Below, piece after piece: positions 23,687 to 34,765 of a stretch of DNA of 64,000 bases. Position numbers and translations under genes: made by a program. The notes beneath the pieces are model-generated. The model saw only the letters and a list, made by a program, of their open reading frames with translations, was not told the origin of the DNA and made no database searches. Source of the stretch: Spinacia oleracea (taxonomy: Eukaryota; Streptophyta; Magnoliopsida; Caryophyllales; Amaranthaceae); assembly GCF_020520425.1 (NCBI RefSeq), contig NC_079487.1, positions 130,160,385-130,224,384 of the forward strand, read 5' to 3'. Numbering within the stretch: the stretch's first letter is position 1; the number at the start of each line of letters is the position of its first letter.

Positions 23687-24390
23687 TATCTGTTTTTTTG
23701 GTTTTATCGTCGATTGAGGCGACAATTTTTATTCAGAGTCACGGCCCTAGAGGTCGCGCATTTTGCTGTTTATATGAATGGGTGCTTGTGTTTACTTTGT
23801 CTGTTCGGGTTTGGTTTAGAACGGTATTTTTGGTTGTGAAAACGTCGTATGAACTTATGTTTTTCGTGTGTTGTCGCTGTTGTACGCAGTGTATTTAGAT
23901 GTCACTTGTAAGGTACTCGAAGGACGAAGTATGTGCACATAAATAGTACATGTGTAGTTTGGTAGTCGCGCTTAGTAGCGAAACGTCGTCGTTGGGATCA
24001 AGTAAGTTTAAGGGCCATGACCATGTAGAAGCGTCGTCGCTCGGTGCAACTATCATTTGTTGATGACGTTAGTGTCCTGTCGAGTGCTAAACTTGCGAGA
24101 CGAACATAGGTCACTATGAGAATAGGCCGTAGGGGGTGCCAAGGCCCTCCGATGCCTAAGTTAGTAATGGTTTTGAAGAAATGAAAGTGACAAAATACGC
24201 AAAAGAAAAAGTGAAACCGAGGCGACAAATCGTACAAAGGAAATGGAAACGGAACGAAAGTGAATAAACTGATAAAATTGCGAACGTCGTGGGTTCAAAA
24301 ATTATAAAGTTTAAGGTGGGTGGCGTTCCAGATTTGAGGGACCAACTTTTTCGTCCTTAGTGGCAAGTCTGTATGCACCTTTGCCAATTA
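23687..24390 (-). other. Non-coding 3' tail of the gypsy element
   Basis: Lies between the integrase C-terminus and the 3' LTR. The minus strand has a purine-rich tract (AAAACCAAAAAAACAG) just before the LTR that can serve as polypurine tract. No conserved domain. Confidence 0.55.
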
Positions 24391-24394
24391 TCGA

Positions 24395-25404
24395 TCAAGT
24401 ATGGTCCTTCAATTCCCAAGATGGTGCCAGTTTACCTGCGTTCAATTCCCTTGTATTATGAAACACTTTCCGCAGCACCCAGTCGCCCTCCTTGAAGATC
24501 TTTTCCTTGACGTTCTTGTTGAAACACTTTACAACGATTTGCTCCTCTAAGTTATTCTGTGTCGTCGAGGTTCTCACTTAGTTCCACGTTATTCTATTCT
24601 GGCGTCATCAACATGTACCTTACATTGGGAAATTTCACTTCTGGAGGCAGTACGGCTTCACACCCATAGACGAGTGAGAAAGGCGTATGCCCCGTCACCG
24701 TCCTAGGGATCGTCTTGTTGGCCCACATGATGGAGGGGAATTCTTCTGCCCATCGTCCTATCTTTGCGTCTAGTCGTTTCTTCAACCACCCGATCGATGA
24801 TTGTCTTGTTGTTGGACTCTGCCTGGCCGTTTGCTTGAGGATACCTTGGCGTCGACATCTTTAGCTCGATATTCCACGTTTTGCAAAACTCTCTCGTCTT
24901 GTCGCTTATGAATTGTGATCCATTGTCGCATATAATCTCTGATGGTACACCGAACCTGCATATTATGTTAGTCCAAATAAACGAGCATATTTCTTTGTCC
25001 CTTACTTGCTAGAACGCGCCTGCTTCTATCCACTTAGAAAAGTAATCGGTTAGTGCTAACATAATGACCTTTTATCCTGGGGTAACAAGCAGTTTCACGA
25101 TGTCCATCCCCCATTTCATGAAAGGCCAAGGTGTCAAAGTAGGATGTAGTAATGCAGATGGTTTATGTGTCATACATGCGTGCCTTTGGCATTTATCACA
25201 CTTGGCGACGTACCTCATGGCATCTTTGAACATTGTTGGCCAGTAGTACTTGTTCCTTTTGATCCTAGTTGATAGACTTCGACCGCCTTCGTGTCCCCCG
25301 CATTCTCCTTCGTGGTATTGTTGGAGTATTCCTTCCCATTCTGCTTTGTCTGCGCATCTCATCAGCGTCCTGTGGGCTGATCTTTTGAATAAGACGCCCT
25401 GCAC
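24395..25404 (-). pseudogene. Gypsy integrase, broken
   Basis: Pieces read on the minus strand. 25072-25404 holds the HHCC zinc finger (H.G..GGH, then KCDKCQRH) and the first core Asp (WGMDIV). About 24780-25060 has the DNGSQF motif, the start of the second catalytic block, and ANGQAESNNKT with the catalytic Glu. 24594-24785 carries the end of the core (TPFSLVYGCEAVLP). 24395-24577 is the C-terminal GDWVLRKVF...NAGKLAPSWE region. A TAG interrupts the frame near 25020 and frameshifts separate the pieces, so no active integrase can be made. Confidence 0.88.
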
Positions 25405-25519
25405 AATAGAATATCGTGAAGCTTTAAAGAGGATTTTTCTAGCTTCGAGCTTGTCGTCAGGAAGGGTTTCATGGAGGAGATAGTCGAGGATGGGTTTTGT
25501 CCAACTTTCTGTGTTTGTG

Positions 25520-26350
25520 GTGGTTAAGACGAGGTTATTTTCGGGTGGATTTTCTTTGTCGAGTTTATTAAGGGTATGGTTGAGAAAGGTGATTTTCTGA
25601 GTGCGGAACCTAAATTAGCGAGTGCATCGGCTTGTGTGTTTTGGTCCCTTGGGATCTGTTTGATGGAAAATGGTTCGGTTTTTGTGGTTATCGTTTTGGC
25701 TTTTTCGAGGTGTAGGGTCATTTTGAGGTTTTTGGCTTCGTAATTTGCATTGATTTGGTTGACGATCAGTTGGGAGTCACTAAAGATGTTGAGTCCAGTC
25801 GCTCAAAGTTTTCTTCCAATGTCATTCCAGCGATCAGCGCCTCGTACTCTGCTTCGTTGTTCGTTGCTCTGAAGTCGCAGCATATGGTTTGTGCTATCAT
25901 GTCCCCTTGTGGTGATTTCAGCACGACGCCTAGCCCTGCACCTCGGAAGTTGGAGGATCCATCGACGAACAGTGTCCACGTCCCGCCTTTCTCTACGTTG
26001 TTGATGTGTTCTACTTCGTCGTTTGCTACCTTCTCCAAGTCGGGGCTGAAGCCGACCACAAAATTAACTAGGGCTAGTGACTTCACTGTCGTCCTTGGTT
26101 GGTATTTGATGTCGAATCCCCCTAGTGCCATTGTCCATTTTCCATCCTGTTAGTTCTGGCCTGCGCATCACATACTTAATAGGATAGTGAGTCATCACCA
26201 CTATTTGGTGGGTTTCAAAATAATGCCTTACCTTTTTGGCAGCAGTGACGAGTGCTAAAACGAGTTTTTCTAGAGAGGAATACCTGGTCTCTGCGTCTAG
26301 CAGAGACTTACTTATGTAATAGATAGAGGTGATTCGATAGAAGCCTTGGA
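25520..26350 (-). pseudogene. Gypsy reverse-transcriptase tail and RNase H, broken
   Basis: From about 26345 the minus frame reads the connection domain of gypsy RT (SIYYISKSLLDAETRYSSLE, then HYFETHQIVVMT). A frameshift near 26145 leads into the plant-type second RNase H (25766-26131): FVDGSSN with the first Asp, NNEAEYEALIAGM with the Glu. A further shift leads into 25524-25721 with the PRDQNTQADALANLGS tail. The polymerase motif (YxDD) region is absent. Confidence 0.88.
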
Positions 26351-26464
26351 GGACATATTTTCAGACGCGAGTCGCTCGTTCTCTTCCTTTTGGGGAGCCA
26401 ACTTTGCTTGGGCCTTGACGTTGGTCGCTCGGATCTCCTCGAGTGTAATATCTGCGGAAGACAT
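26312..26464 (-). pseudogene. Truncated gag N-terminus fused to RT remnant
   Basis: A 50-codon minus frame starting MSSADITLEEIRATN, hydrophilic and charged, placed directly after the primer-binding region, so it is the expected gag start. After about 35 codons it runs into sequence that in another frame is RT connection domain (LQGFYRITSIYYISK). Several kilobases of gag, protease and RT have been deleted at a junction near 26346-26362. Confidence 0.7.
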
Positions 26465-26536
26465 TTTGAGAGGGGTATTTTTGAAGGAATTTTTCTAAGG
26501 GAAACCTAGCTAATGTCCCCACAGACGACACCAAAC

Positions 26537-27196
26537 TGTTTATGCCAAATTTCTTCTAAGGGGCGACACTTGCCTGGGGTCGACACTAACTAAGTAAATA
26601 CATATGGAAAGCAAGAAAAAGAGAGAAGACACAAGGAGATGGTGACGCGGAAAACCAGAGAATAGGGAGAAAAACCGTGGGTAGCAATGAGGCTACCAAT
26701 CCTCTAATATTCCTAATAATCCAAGTAAAAAGAAAGTGTTTATGCGAAAATAATAAAGATACAATGATTGCTTAATAATGGTTGAATTGAATGATAGTGC
26801 TATACTGCTTGAATGCTTGAGTTAACGTGTCTTTGGCTTTGCCTTGCTCCGTCTTTTATAATCAACATCCAACGGAAGTATTGGTTAGGATGATTCCGGA
26901 GAACTAGAAAGCAGTTATCCCCAACCTCTCCACGTCCTTCGTTTGTACGCAACAAACTAACGGGTCATTTATTATCTGTTTGACTTGATCCAAGGTCTTG
27001 ACGGCGTTGGGGATAAGGTATTGGCCCATGATCTTAACCTAGCTCCTGGTCTCCTATGTATCGTCGTTTTTTGCTTGGACCTTCTTGCGACCTGTTCAGA
27101 TGACACGTCTTAAGCTGCGGACACGACGGTACCTGACGATACGACATGATCACAAGGCAATGCAAATATGTCGTTAGTACAAAAAGTAGGATAACA
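26537..27196 (-). repeat. 5' LTR of the gypsy element, 660 bp
   Basis: Uninterrupted LTR, starting TGTTTATGCC and ending GGATAACA in plus orientation, next to the target duplication TATAC. It serves as the reference that exposes the two insertions in the left LTR. A 13-bp segment near its end (CGACGAGGTGTTT in the left copy) is missing here. Confidence 0.93.
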
Positions 27197-27201
27197 TATA
27201 C

Positions 27202-29030
27202 CTTAGTAAATGAATCACTTATAACAAATTGGGGATTGAGGAGGGTAACAATGTTCTTACCATAGGGTTGGGAGAGGTAACAAGTAGTGCTAATGCTTAC
27301 CCTTAGCAAATTGATTGTGTTACCACTCCTCTTATACCAAACATTAAGTAATGAAAATAATTAATTGATCAATTTCAATCACTTAAAAATTCTATACCAA
27401 ACATGCTCTTAATATGAAAAACCAAAAGTTGTCCTACTACTCTTCAAGCACCATAATGTCGACGGTGCATCTCTTTTTGGTATTCCGATCAATTAAGGTT
27501 ACAGACCGACTTGTATAAATAGTCTGTTTGATTTTGATTTTTCTGTAATTATAAAGCTGAGTGGGTTTAATTTGAACCAGAAGCATGACAATCAAATTTG
27601 TATGAACTTTTGTTATTTTTGCTTTAGTAGTTCGTTTAATTTCTTAATTAAATGAAACTTTATGCTTTTTGCTATCTTTTGTTTCTAAATTGATCCAAAA
27701 ACCGTGACTTTGTTATAAAATTTGGAATGCAAAAAAAAAAAAAAAGCGGTGGAGTGGTCGATCCGGAGCTCCAAATCCAAACAGATTTGGATCAGATATG
27801 GACGTTCAAATATAATGTTGGACTTAGATACGGAGGGAGGATATTCGGAGTCGGATACGGATTCAGATTTAGGGACCGTTTATTATTTGGTAAAATCAAC
27901 ACACAATATTCCCGTGGAAAGAGGTAACAAAGACCCCATATGTATCATCTGCGACATAGGACATAAATTTTCCAACGGATTGAAACTTGTTTGAAACAGA
28001 TTCGCAATTATTATACTCAAATCAAACCTTAAGGTCACTATAACCCCAAAAATTAATCAGAAACAAACAACAATAAAATCATCGAATTAAAATTGCATAA
28101 TCATCATTTGAAACATTCCTAAAATTACAAAAAAAAAAGAATACAATAATTCAAATATGGAGCTAAAGAATTGCATAATATTTTTCCTGGAAAAACAATT
28201 TAACAAATTAAGGGGTCTAATTAACCTTTTATGTAATATATTATTGAGTTAATTATGGAAGAAATTGCATTATTGGTCCTAAACGGTGAAATTAAAATGT
28301 TCGAGCCCTAAACAGTGAAAAAAATGAAAAGTTGAGACCCCAAAGTTGTATTTTCTATAAACACATAAACCAATTAAATGCCACCAAGAGATTAAACGTT
28401 TAACCCAAGTGACTAAACTTTTGTGTTGCTTTGGTTAATTGTGGCAAGAAAATAAATAGCGGGTCCCAAACGGTGGAAAAAAATACAGGTCTCAAACAGT
28501 GAAAAATGTAAAAGATTAGATCCCAACTTTGTGCTTAACTCTCAAATTACTGAAAGGCAATAATAAGTCATTGAGTTGGATTTATAATTTTTACTTATAG
28601 TTTGCGCAAGTTTACTAACCTTTGAAAGGCAAATAAATCACAAATTGGATTTATGAGTCCCAAATTTGGAAGTATGAACTTGGAATCTTTTAGCCTTTAG
28701 TACTCATGCATTAATTTTTGTGGAAAAAATAATTTCTTAGATTGTGAGTCTATATTTATTTCGTTGAGGGGGTCTAAACTCTTATTTCGCCTAGATCCCC
28801 CAAAATGTCAGGCCAGAACGGGCCTGAAAATAATGGAAAGGAAAAGTGAAATACCCTTTATTGATTACTCCAGCTTTATTATTTTTATTTTCTCAAACCA
28901 TCTATTGGATTAGATAACATGAAATCCTCTACAAACTTGTACATCTTACCTGAAAATAGAAATACAATCAGTAGTTTAATAGTTGATAAATTTATAAAAT
29001 AAAATTAATAAAGAAAAGAAAGAAAAAAAA
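27202..29030. other. Intergenic stretch, no gene
   Basis: The first 170 bases continue the pre-insertion sequence left of 20570. Around 27735-27860 is GGATCGGA/GGAGTCGG-type low-complexity repeat beside an A15 run. About 28260-28530 contains two similar, partly inverted blocks (CTAAACGGTGAAA..., GGTCCCAAACGGTGGAAA...), probably an old MITE. I find no coding exon. Confidence 0.4.
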
Positions 29031-29032
29031 AA

Positions 29033-29186
29033 TCAATCTCCAATAGCTTCAGAAATATCTCTTTTAATCAAATTCACGTCAGTATTTTTTATCTTCAGGC
29101 AAGCATAACGATTATTAGGTCCGAAAATGCTCTCGTAAACATCTCCAAATATGCGGATAACCTTGAGTTCAAGACAAGTCCAATGT
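29033..29186 (-). pseudogene. DUF6598-like domain fragment
   Basis: Minus frame of about 50 codons ending in TGA at 29033-29035. It contains LELKVIRIFGDVYESIFG followed by NNRYACLKIKN, matching the opening of a DUF6598-like domain (an -ElkVi.I.G-.-.v.G pattern). It follows the RIP-like remnant in the same direction, the order RIP then C-terminal domain known from jasmonate-induced 60-kDa proteins. Truncated after the opening. Confidence 0.45.
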
Positions 29187-29239
29187 TATTCAAATTTAAA
29201 TCTCACTTTTATATTTACGAGTATAAGTGTTTTCTAAAA

Positions 29240-30100
29240 TGTTGTTTAACCTTCTGACGGCTCTCTCTCTTGTTGACAAGTTTACGCCGTCTCTTAACTC
29301 GGTCGCGATCTTTTCCCCAAACACTGTCCTCAAATAACGATTTATAACATCATAAGTTTTAATTCTCAATGTTTCATATTTTTCAATTCCTTTTTATGAA
29401 AACTTTTACTTTTCTCAACCAAACACTTGTTTTCTTCCAAACCCTTGTAGCCTAGACAACTTATCCCACTTCTGAAAATAGGTCTTTAAGTACCCAAATT
29501 TCATGTGTTACCTACATCAATTGTTTCACAAACCTTGTCAGCGATATAAGTGAATCGAGCAACCTCAACTAATTGTTGACACATACCAGAAATGTAGCTT
29601 CATGTTATAAAGTTGAGCTAAACTAAAGGATATACATATAAAACACTGCGTATGACGTATTTTTTCCTACCGAGCCAACGTAAATTGACATATTACTGTC
29701 AATTTCGCGTTGTAACTTTGTGTTATAGAAAAAAACAATAATTAATAATTGAAAAATATTTTTATTGAATAAAATATATTTGTATTTATTATGTGTGGTT
29801 GACAAAACATGAGATACAACTTAAAACTAACGTACACATATAAAACTTGTTATTTTCATTTTTCCGGGGAAAATTTAAAGAAAAATTATATTTAAGAAAC
29901 ATAATTTGTGAGCGAGGTAAGTGAATCGAGCAGCCTCAGCTAATTGTTGACTCATACCAGAAATGCAGATTCTTGTTCTAAAGTTCAGCCAACTAAAGGG
30001 TATATAAAACACTGAGTATGACGTCTTTCCCTACCGAGCCAACGTAAATTGACATATTACTGTCAATTTCACGTTGTAACGTTGTGTTATGGGAAATCTT
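29240..30100 (-). pseudogene. Ribosome-inactivating-protein-like remnant, duplicated
   Basis: Two near-copies of a 180-bp segment (29540-29727 and 29911-30090) each encode, in the minus frame, the RIP active-site signature: an Ile-containing lead followed by EAARF (29923-29937) or its variant EVARF (29552-29566), with the Glu and Arg that in this family form the rRNA N-glycosidase site. Downstream (about 29450-29510) is a short W..LS segment like the end of the RIP fold. Frames are broken by stops on both sides and the N-terminal half is missing, so no toxin should be produced. It begins right after the stop codon of the DUF6598-like gene. Confidence 0.55.
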
Positions 30101-30103
30101 AAA

Positions 30104-31984
30104 CTAGATGTAGGTAGAATCTTGCATGAAAATGAGGAATAGCATCCGTGAACTATTGTAAAACATATCAACACTGTGGAAATCATAAGACACCCCACCT
30201 TTGATTTCACGTCCCTCTTCGTCCTTGAGGTCAAGGTATATCCAGAAACAATCGCCGCTATAACAACGAGTAGGACCTCTGAGCTTCAAAGTTTCATGTC
30301 TATCAAAAGTGTCAAATCCCCAGGAAGAATCGAAAATAACAATATTTGTCTTCATGTTATCTGAAGCATCCATATTATCTGAAGCCTTGATTTCTCCTCT
30401 AAGTCTCGACAGACCACCATCATTACCAAAAGGACAAATAACGATCGAGAAAATCTCCATACATGCAATGGGATAATCAGATACAAACCTAGAGAATCAA
30501 AAGTTAGTTCCACACAATCCACTCTCATCTGAAAAATATACTCAACCCAGTATTGAACATATGTTCTAAAACAACTACCACTCTGTTCCTTAATGTATTT
30601 TACGCTTACTATTTGCACGGACTCCAATGCAATATTTAACCACTTATGTATCCATTTTCGTATGTGAAACAATTATAATAATTTGATATTTTGAAAATAC
30701 ATGACGAGACCAATCTAACATCTTACATGATAACATTTTGATGTATATAACTGTGAGAATCTACGATCAAAATTTTTATACTTTGGACACATATTTCAAA
30801 GCGTAAATAACATTAAGGAACGGAGGTAGAATTAATAACAAAAGCAAAATAAAAGTAAATCAAAAATAAAATGTTACCATTCCTGATTGCCCAAGTCTCT
30901 AAGGTATGGTTGAATGTAAATGTCCTATAACAAAAGAAAATAAAAAACAAACTCGATCAGGAACAATAAAAAGCAAAACACAAGAAAGTCAGTAACGATA
31001 CAAAGCAAACCACACCTCGCCTTTGTTAAGGTGTCTCCTTCTTGGTGTGTTCTCGGACATTCCTATAGAGTCATCAAGGTATTCAGATACAGGATAGTCA
31101 GGAAGGACTCTTTGAGCACGTGTCCAGTACACAATAACTCGAATGCGAGATGTTTCTCCGCAAATCTCTTGCTCGAAAGGTATGTTAAACCAGGCATCGG
31201 GTAAAAACTTCAAAGTAGCAATAAATTTTTCACCTTCAACATCGAGATTTACTTGACATTCTAGCAATGAATAACTTGGAACAGAAAACGTGGACAACGT
31301 ATTCAAAGCTCCCAAAACAAGTTTTTGTGACCCGTCAAATAACACATGCTTGATCATTGCCATATCACTCGTCAAAGCAGTAGCACTTAAGATACCAGAA
31401 ACGGAAACAGAAACACCAGCAGATAAAACAGTGTTATCAATCTCATCCCTCTTCCTATCAACCACAATTGCAACACTAGCAATTAGTGCACACCCATATA
31501 CTGCATAGTCTACCAAAACAGAGAGAAAAGGAGTGTCCAAGCAACATGATTGCAATTTGTCATACATAATTCTTCGAGTGCAATCTATAAACATGGAATC
31601 TTGAATTATTGCAATATCACGAAGCTTATCTTTGATATTAAATTTTAAACAAAATTTGCTCGGCAAACAACGTGGACCTTTAATATCAAAGTTGTGGAGG
31701 AGGACAGAGGTTGTATCATCATCATCATCAGTTGAGTTGTGAATAAAAACTGTTTTTGCTTCGTTTCGCATTCGACGAAAGAGCAAGAACTCATTTCCAT
31801 GCTCGTCAATGAGTATGATACTCCCAAATATTTCTAGATGCGGGTCTTCAAACGTGTGTTTGCTCACTCTGAGTGAGACCAACTCGAACAAAGGTGTCCC
31901 CGACACACGAGGATCAGCACACCAAGTATCCCATGGCGGTGGTTTAATTGTAACTTCAGGTGGACATACGATTGAATTTTGCAT
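30104..31984 (-). CDS. DUF6598-like protein, three exons
   Basis: Exons on the minus strand: 31016-31984, 30878-30924 and 30104-30488, with GT-AG ends and compatible phases, giving 466 residues. The small middle exon reads DIYIQPYLRDLGNQE. Residues about 30-145 (LFELVSLRVSK, EIFGSIILIDEHGNEFLLF) and 150-300 (VLVDYAVYGCALIASVAI, ECQVNLDVEGEKFIATLKF) fit the two halves of a DUF6598 domain. Residues about 345-445 (MEIFSIVICPF, LKLRGPTRCY, IYLDLKDEEGREI) fit the first half of a second domain. DUF6598 is known from grasses and some dicots, alone or joined to RIP domains in jasmonate-induced proteins; its biochemical role is unknown. A Stowaway lies in intron 2. The protein stops inside domain two, so it may be C-terminally truncated; RIP remnants follow directly. 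Confidence 0.72.
30575..30829. mobile_element. Stowaway-like MITE in intron 2 of the DUF6598 gene
   Basis: Begins CTACCACTCTGTTCCTTAATG and ends CATTAAGGAACGGAGGTAG, an inverted repeat. The interior is nearly the same as the element at 41788-42043 (shared GCACGGACTCCAATGCAATA-type text), so the two are sister copies. The flanking TA duplication has decayed. Confidence 0.85.
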
Positions 31985-32628
31985 TGTGGTTTTGATCCCT
32001 AATTTAATTGTCAGAACTCAGAAACCAAAACTCGATCAATTTCTATTAACTAAAACAAAACAGGTAGCCCTAATTTAACCTTAAATTTAAAGCCTTAACT
32101 TTGGCAACGAAAAACGTTACCCAATTTGAGTTAACCTGGCGGATTGGGGTCTAAGTTTTGGGGGAAAAAAAATTTACCAATTAGAATTTAGGACCTCCTT
32201 TTATTTTTATTTTTATTGAATAATTAGGACAAATTATTTTTTACCATCTTAAAAATTAAAACATGTATTTTACCAACTAAAAATTAATTAAAACTTGTTT
32301 TTACCCACTGAAAAACGAAAAAATAGATAAAACCTTTATATATAGCTACTTAATTCAATTTTGATTTTCTTTAACTCTTTCACACTTCGCTCTTTACTTT
32401 CATTTATGTGAAATCACTTGTGAGAGTCTCACAGAAGAGCGAGATTGGTGAATTTTTTTGAAAAAACAAAAAACGTAGACTCTAATGGCTTATCTCTACT
32501 CAATCTTGCTAGATATGTTCAAATAAATTGATTCTAGAATATATAAAAAAAGTTTAGAAAATTAAATCTTTGAATAAATAAAATTACAAAATAAAATCAA
32601 CAGGAAAATCAATTTTATATAATTACCT
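31985..32628 (-). other. Leader region and probable leader intron of the DUF6598 gene
   Basis: On the minus strand a pyrimidine-rich acceptor (GTTTTGTTTTAG) lies about 60 bases before the start codon at 31984, and a donor (TTTTCAG then GTAATT) lies at 32623-32628. Together they suggest a leader intron of about 0.6 kb. It contains a 24-base stretch shared exactly with 19519-19542. Confidence 0.4.
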
Positions 32629-32830
32629 GAAAATAGCAGCAGCCGAGAGGAGGTGGTCGGCAGAGGTGGCGCCGATACAACTACAAAACGCTGCTTTTGT
32701 TGATAGGCTTTAAAGAGAAAGAGAATGAGGGAGGACTGAGGAGTGAGGAGGAGGACCAACCGACCAAGGGAGGAGTATAGGTTTGGAGTTTGAGGACAGA
32801 GAAAGTTATTATGAGGATCGACACTTAATG
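32629..32830 (-). other. Candidate non-coding leader exon
   Basis: GC-richer pyrimidine-rich minus-strand segment (GCCACCTCTGCCGACCACC and similar) ending in a donor at 32628. Probably the first exon of the DUF6598-like transcript; its only open frame has no similarity I recognise. Confidence 0.35.
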
Positions 32831-32954
32831 TTTTGCTTTTATTATGCAACCACCCCAAATATTATGACTTGTGCTTGGACAAATATATTGGCCATTTTTC
32901 TTTAACATATAGGTAAAGCGTAACAATTTGGTATCTTGTCCTCGACCCTTTTAA

Positions 32955-32990
32955 ATGTAACTAGTTCTAGGGCCCGTTCTACGAACGTAC
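32955..32990 (-). mobile_element. Possible 3' end of a minus-strand Helitron
   Basis: Read on the minus strand, CGTTCGTAGAACGGGCCC is followed by TAGAACTAG and T, the GC-rich palindromic stretch plus CTAG|T pattern of Helitron 3' ends. The matching 5' end was not found, perhaps because later insertions moved it. Confidence 0.35.
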
Positions 32991-33020
32991 TTGTTATATG
33001 AATATACCTCGTATGTTAGT

Positions 33021-33397
33021 TGGAAATTTTGTGAAACACTGCCTTTAAATTTTGGTAGTTTTATAAATTGTTACCTTAAAAGCTTTTTAAAATTTAACTA
33101 CCTTATATGTTGGGTTTATTTGACTAGTACTACCCTTTGATTTTTTCGTTAATTAATATTTTTCGCCGTGTATTTCTTTTATTCTTTTAAACATCTCTGT
33201 TCATTTGTCGTTTTATTTATTTTCCATATTAAATAACTGTTGTAGTGAAGTTTAAAGACGGAAAACATTAACAACGTCAAATGGTAGTGTTAGTCAAATA
33301 AACCAAACTTATAAGAGAGTGAAATAATTTATTTATTTTTAAAAGGTAGCAATTCACAAAACCACTAAATTTAAAGATAGTGTTTCACCAAATTCCA
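33021..33397. mobile_element. Inverted-repeat MITE, 377 bp
   Basis: Ends TGGAAATTTTGTGAAACACT and AGTGTTTCACCAAATTCCA are imperfect inverted repeats, and the pairing continues inward (TTTATTTGAC...GTCAAATAAA). The 8-bp sequence ATGTTAGT flanks both sides (33013-33020, 33398-33405). Class is uncertain: hAT-size duplication with a Mutator-like arm pattern. Confidence 0.75.
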
Positions 33398-34765
33398 ATG
33401 TTAGTTCTCCGAAGTGTGGTATACTAAAGAAGTCAAGATACAAATGATTGCATGTTGGTTAATTGGTGATTGAGGCTGAACTTGGTAGAGGATTTTGAAA
33501 AGATAATATATGAGCAATTGATTTTTCATTCAATGATTTTTACTACTCAAATTATACATTGTCGAATTATTTTAGAACTCTAGGAGGAACCAAAATCCTA
33601 CTTCCTCCGTTTTTTAATACTCGCAACGTTTGAACTTTTGCCGCTATTCATATAATCTCTAGGATAAAACATAGTAATGTGAGATCTTGTTAGATTCGTC
33701 TCGATGTGTATTTTAAAAATATTAACTTTTTATAATGTTTTCATAAGGAGAATTTAAAATACATATATAAAGGAGGCATATTTGCTGAACTATTAGAGCG
33801 CCACCTATGATTACTAATGGTTTCGGCTAATGAAAAATAAGATTTCTAATTTATTTTTGAATTAAAAAAATCGAGTGCCACATAGATAATTAATTAGGTG
33901 TCACGTAGATATTATAATTAATTAATTAATAAGATATACAATTCCATCCAAAATCAAATACTCTAATTAAGTTATTAACTAATTAAATAAATAATATTAG
34001 AGTTTTGTCATGATTGACTACTTAATATGATAAAGATAGATTCCAATAATATTAGAGTCTTGACATAATTGACTACTTAATATGATAAAGATAGATTTCA
34101 CAAACTTTTTTCACGTTTTTGTATATATATATACGGATGACATGAATAACAAAGAAACACACAATTTTGTTTAATTTCAATTACCACAGTAAAGAAATTA
34201 ATAACATCAGGGCCAACAGAGTTCCAAAATTGATGAAAAAAGATTGCATTTATTGGTGATTAGTATGTTATTATGGTTGAATTAATTGCGATTAACATTT
34301 TGTTTCCTACTATGGAGGATGAAGGTGATGAGAGATTTTAAACAAGATGATGTATTTCATCATATGATACAATTTCTAATTTCTTCCTGATTCATCCTAG
34401 CGATTCCATTTTTTTTCGTTGTTAGAATTTGAACATGTTGTTTTGAGCTAATTTTCTGTTTATTGGAAATTAATTTTATCGATTTACGAATCAAAATCCA
34501 ATTTTGATGGTTACTGTCTATTTGTCCAATGTATACAATTAAAACAGACTTTCACTGATTTTTACGGATTGAAAGTGATGGAAGTAATTTGTTTGTTGGT
34601 CCATTTATCTGATTTTTGTATATCACCCCTCAAAATCAAGTGTAACTATCTAAGTTGATGAATAAAACTAATTTTATACACTGAAATCGTCCTTTATGGA
34701 TTTGATTTTGGCTATTAGATGTTTTTTTTAAGTAGTTATTGTAATTTCAATTACCTTAATAATAA

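Larger units (their letters stand above)
20575..27196 (-). mobile_element. Ty3/gypsy LTR retrotransposon, inactive, nested insertions
   Basis: Complete element bounded by the 5-bp duplication TATAC (20570-20574, 27197-27201). LTRs start TGTTTATGCC and end ..AACA in plus orientation. The element reads leftwards: 5' LTR 26537-27196, primer-binding-like site 26518-26536, gag start 26464, then fragments of RT/RNase H and integrase down to about 24395, a 0.7-kb non-coding tail, and the 3' LTR 20575 to about 23686. Domain order RNase H then integrase is that of Ty3/gypsy. Coding regions are broken by frameshifts and stops and most of gag, protease and RT is deleted. The 3' LTR is expanded to 3.1 kb by two transposon insertions. 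Confidence 0.93.

Noticed and set aside
23998-24237. 79-codon minus frame between integrase and LTR
   Set aside because: No retroelement domain; it falls in the non-coding tail of the gypsy element.
27722-27994. 90-codon plus frame with KSGG/DTEGGYSESDTDS
   Set aside because: Encoded by an A15 run and GGAGTCGGATACGGA low-complexity repeat; no start context and no family.
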